This document shows, in pieces, positions 62,458 through 64,000 of a DNA stretch of 64,000 nt (the stretch's first letter is position 1; each line of letters begins with the position of its first letter). Source of the DNA: Terriglobia bacterium (lineage in GTDB: Bacteria; Acidobacteriota; Terriglobia; Bryobacterales; UBA6623). The stretch is from contig VXMF01000002.1 in assembly GCA_009841225.1 (NCBI GenBank), positions 129,426 through 193,425 on the forward strand, written 5' to 3'. The position numbers and the translations under genes were made by a program. The notes beneath the pieces were generated by a model, which did no database searches, was not told the origin of the DNA, and worked only from the letters and a program-made list of their open reading frames with translations.

Positions 62458-63840
62458 ATGCCGACAGAACCATCCTCCCGCGGAGATAGCGAACCGGGCC
62501 TGATCCGAGGCCTGGGGCTGAAGGAAGCCGTCTCGGCCAACGTGGTCGAGATGCTGGGAATCGGCCCCTTCATCACGATCCCAATCCTGATCGCCGCCAT
62601 GGACGGCCCGCACGCCATGCTGGGGTGGCTGCTCGGGGCTGCGCTGGCCGTCTGCGACGGCCTGGTCTGGGCAGAGCTGGGGGCCGCGATGCCGGGAGCG
62701 GGAGGCTCCTACGTCTACCTCCGGGAAGCCTACGGCCCGCAGAAGATGGGCCAGCTGATGTCGTTTCTCTTCGTCTGGATGATCTTCTTCACCGCGCCGC
62801 TCTCGGTTGCGACCGGAGCTGTCGGGTTCGCCCAGTACACCCAATACCTCGGGCCCGAACTCTCGCCCCTGACCATCCAATTCATCGCCGTGGGCCTGTG
62901 CCTGGTCATCACCTACGCGCTTTACCGCGGCATTCAGACCATCGGCCGGCTCTCGTTCATCCTCATGCTGGTCGCCGTAGGAACGATTCTCTGGGTGATC
63001 CTCTCCGGGCTGTTCAACATCCGGGGCGAGCTGCTCACGGACGTTCCCGACGGAGCCTTCTCGTTCTCGTGGGGCTTCGTGAAGGGCCTCGGAGGCGCTG
63101 CTCTGATCGGCATCTACGGATACGGTGGCTACAACAACATCTGTTTCTTGGGGGGCGAGGTCAGGAATCCGAGCCGGAACATTCCTTTCGCGGTCATCGC
63201 CTCAATCGCCATCGTGGCGCTCCTGTACATCTTCCTGAACACAACGATCCTCGGCGTCGTTCCGTGGAGGGACGCGATGGAATCCCAGCACGTCGTTTCG
63301 GACTTCATGGAGATCGTCTACGGGCCTTGGGCGGCCCATCTGCTCACCTATCTCGTCCTGGCGGCATCAGCTGCTTCCGTTTTCGCCCTGCTCCTCGGCT
63401 ATTCGAGAATCCCGTATGCGGCCGCCAGGGACCGGCGGTTCTTCTCGGTGTTCGGCAAGCTGCATCCGACCAAGCGATTCCCGCACGTCTCTCTGCTGAC
63501 GCTCGGCCTCGGCTCGACAGTGTTCTGCTTCCTTGATCTCGGCAACATTATCCAGGCACTCATCGTGATCCAGGTCATCGTCCAGGTGCTGGGGCAGATT
63601 GTTGCCGTGACGCTGATCCGGAAGTACAGGCCCGACATTCACCGCCCGTTCCAAATGTGGGGGTATCCGATCCCGAGCCTGGTGGCGATGGTCCTTTGGC
63701 TTCTCGTGCTCGTCTCGACAGGGGTCACCATCGTGGCGCTGGGGCTGCTGGTACTAGCGCTGGGAATCGGCCTCTACTTGCTCAGAGCCTACCGGCTCAG
63801 CGAATGGCCGTTTGCCCGGTCGGCGCTTGGCGAATCGTAA
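62458..63840 (+). CDS. APC-family amino acid permease
   Basis: A protein of about 460 residues with 12 membrane helices. Typical amino acid/polyamine/organocation features are [23 protein letters not shown] in helix 1, [17 protein letters not shown] in helix 3, [30 protein letters not shown] in helix 6 and loop, and [14 protein letters not shown]. The ATG at 62458 is used; 62431 is an in-frame alternative. The 3' end overlaps the convergent ASPIC/UnbV gene by 44 bases. The substrate cannot be predicted. Confidence 0.9.
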   Translation: MPTEPSSRGDSEPGLIRGLGLKEAVSANVVEMLGIGPFITIPILIAAMDGPHAMLGWLLGAALAVCDGLVWAELGAAMPGAGGSYVYLREAYGPQKMGQLMSFLFVWMIFFTAPLSVATGAVGFAQYTQYLGPELSPLTIQFIAVGLCLVITYALYRGIQTIGRLSFILMLVAVGTILWVILSGLFNIRGELLTDVPDGAFSFSWGFVKGLGGAALIGIYGYGGYNNICFLGGEVRNPSRNIPFAVIASIAIVALLYIFLNTTILGVVPWRDAMESQHVVSDFMEIVYGPWAAHLLTYLVLAASAASVFALLLGYSRIPYAAARDRRFFSVFGKLHPTKRFPHVSLLTLGLGSTVFCFLDLGNIIQALIVIQVIVQVLGQIVAVTLIRKYRPDIHRPFQMWGYPIPSLVAMVLWLLVLVSTGVTIVALGLLVLALGIGLYLLRAYRLSEWPFARSALGES

Positions 63841-64000
63841 TTTCCCTGCCCGCCTCGACGTCACGCAACACCGAGACCTCGCCTGCAGGCCAGCGCACTT
63901 CCACCGAGTCCGCCTTCGTGCGGGGTCCGAGCCCGAAGTGCAGGACCAGCTCGTCCTGAGAGAGGTAGCTCCCGCCGCTCCGCACTTCGCGCAGCTGCCG
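63797..64000 (-). CDS. ASPIC/UnbV-domain protein, C-terminal end (runs off window)
   Basis: The last 67 codons of a larger gene entering from the right edge. [20 protein letters not shown] followed by [20 protein letters not shown] and [11 protein letters not shown] is the ASPIC/UnbV domain that ends CRTAC1-like secreted proteins with FG-GAP/VCBS repeats. These proteins are abundant in Acidobacteriota and Planctomycetes. Function is unknown, but calcium binding is likely in the missing repeats. Its final 44 bases overlap the permease gene on the opposite strand. Confidence 0.85.
   Translation of the reverse strand, partial: RQLREVRSGGSYLSQDELVLHFGLGPRTKADSVEVRWPAGEVSVLRDVEAGREITIRQAPTGQTAIR

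Noticed and set aside
1..64000. tRNA, rRNA or CRISPR array
   Set aside because: I looked for T-loop-like GGTTCGA patterns, rRNA-like segments and regularly spaced direct repeats and found none that held up.

Overview
The window is GC-rich, densely coded DNA that looks chromosomal and most resembles an Acidobacteriota genome of the Solibacter/Bryobacter type. The reasons are: a TonB-dependent receptor with an N-terminal carboxypeptidase-regulatory-like domain (59.1-62.3 kb); twin-arginine Gfo/Idh/MocA oxidoreductases; a DUF1501/PSD1 pair; an ASPIC/UnbV-type protein at the right edge; and two secreted proteins that share a C-terminal YRKFT module. The lineage is inferred from gene content only. 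I found no rRNA, tRNA or CRISPR array.

Layout. 0-9.5 kb: secreted catabolic and redox proteins (DUF1501, PSD1 cytochrome, YtcJ-type amidohydrolase, an unknown secreted protein with a beta-propeller partner, a cytochrome c fusion). 9.5-11.3 kb: a broken IS1182-like transposase beside a VapBC toxin-antitoxin pair with a clear promoter and operator. 11.3-16.0 kb: a GldA / GldF-GldG fusion / DUF4340 ABC-transporter operon. 16.4-25.4 kb: sugar- or polyol-type oxidoreductases (two Gfo/Idh/MocA proteins, a Zn-dehydrogenase, an atypical aldehyde dehydrogenase), a DUF368 membrane protein and a lipid A-type acyltransferase. 25.5-30.5 kb: TPR protein, transaldolase-like aldolase, MFS transporter, PolB-like exonuclease. 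30.5-36.1 kb: RNase J operon and MurJ. 36.2-46.1 kb: prolyl oligopeptidase, a very large secreted orphan, DUF4389, sulfatase, AIM24 protein.

46.1-49.0 kb encodes an outer-membrane beta-barrel overlapping a decaheme cytochrome c, the gene arrangement expected of a porin-cytochrome electron conduit. 49.2-52.0 kb is the conserved rpsO-pnp pair with a structured spacer. 52.4-56.2 kb holds the most unusual element: a translationally coupled pair encoding a calcineurin-like metallophosphoesterase with a helical C-terminal extension and a large HSP90-like (GHKL) ATPase. It is flanked on both sides by several hundred bases of apparently decayed sequence, as expected for an inserted accessory module. 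From 56.7 kb normal content resumes: glutamate formimidoyltransferase, CcmC, a 51-residue CcmD-like protein, TonB receptor, APC permease and the ASPIC/UnbV fragment.

Several genes have a TANNNT -10 hexamer only 5-11 bases before the start codon, which suggests leaderless or near-leaderless transcription in this organism. All functional statements are read from sequence by eye; no database search was possible.
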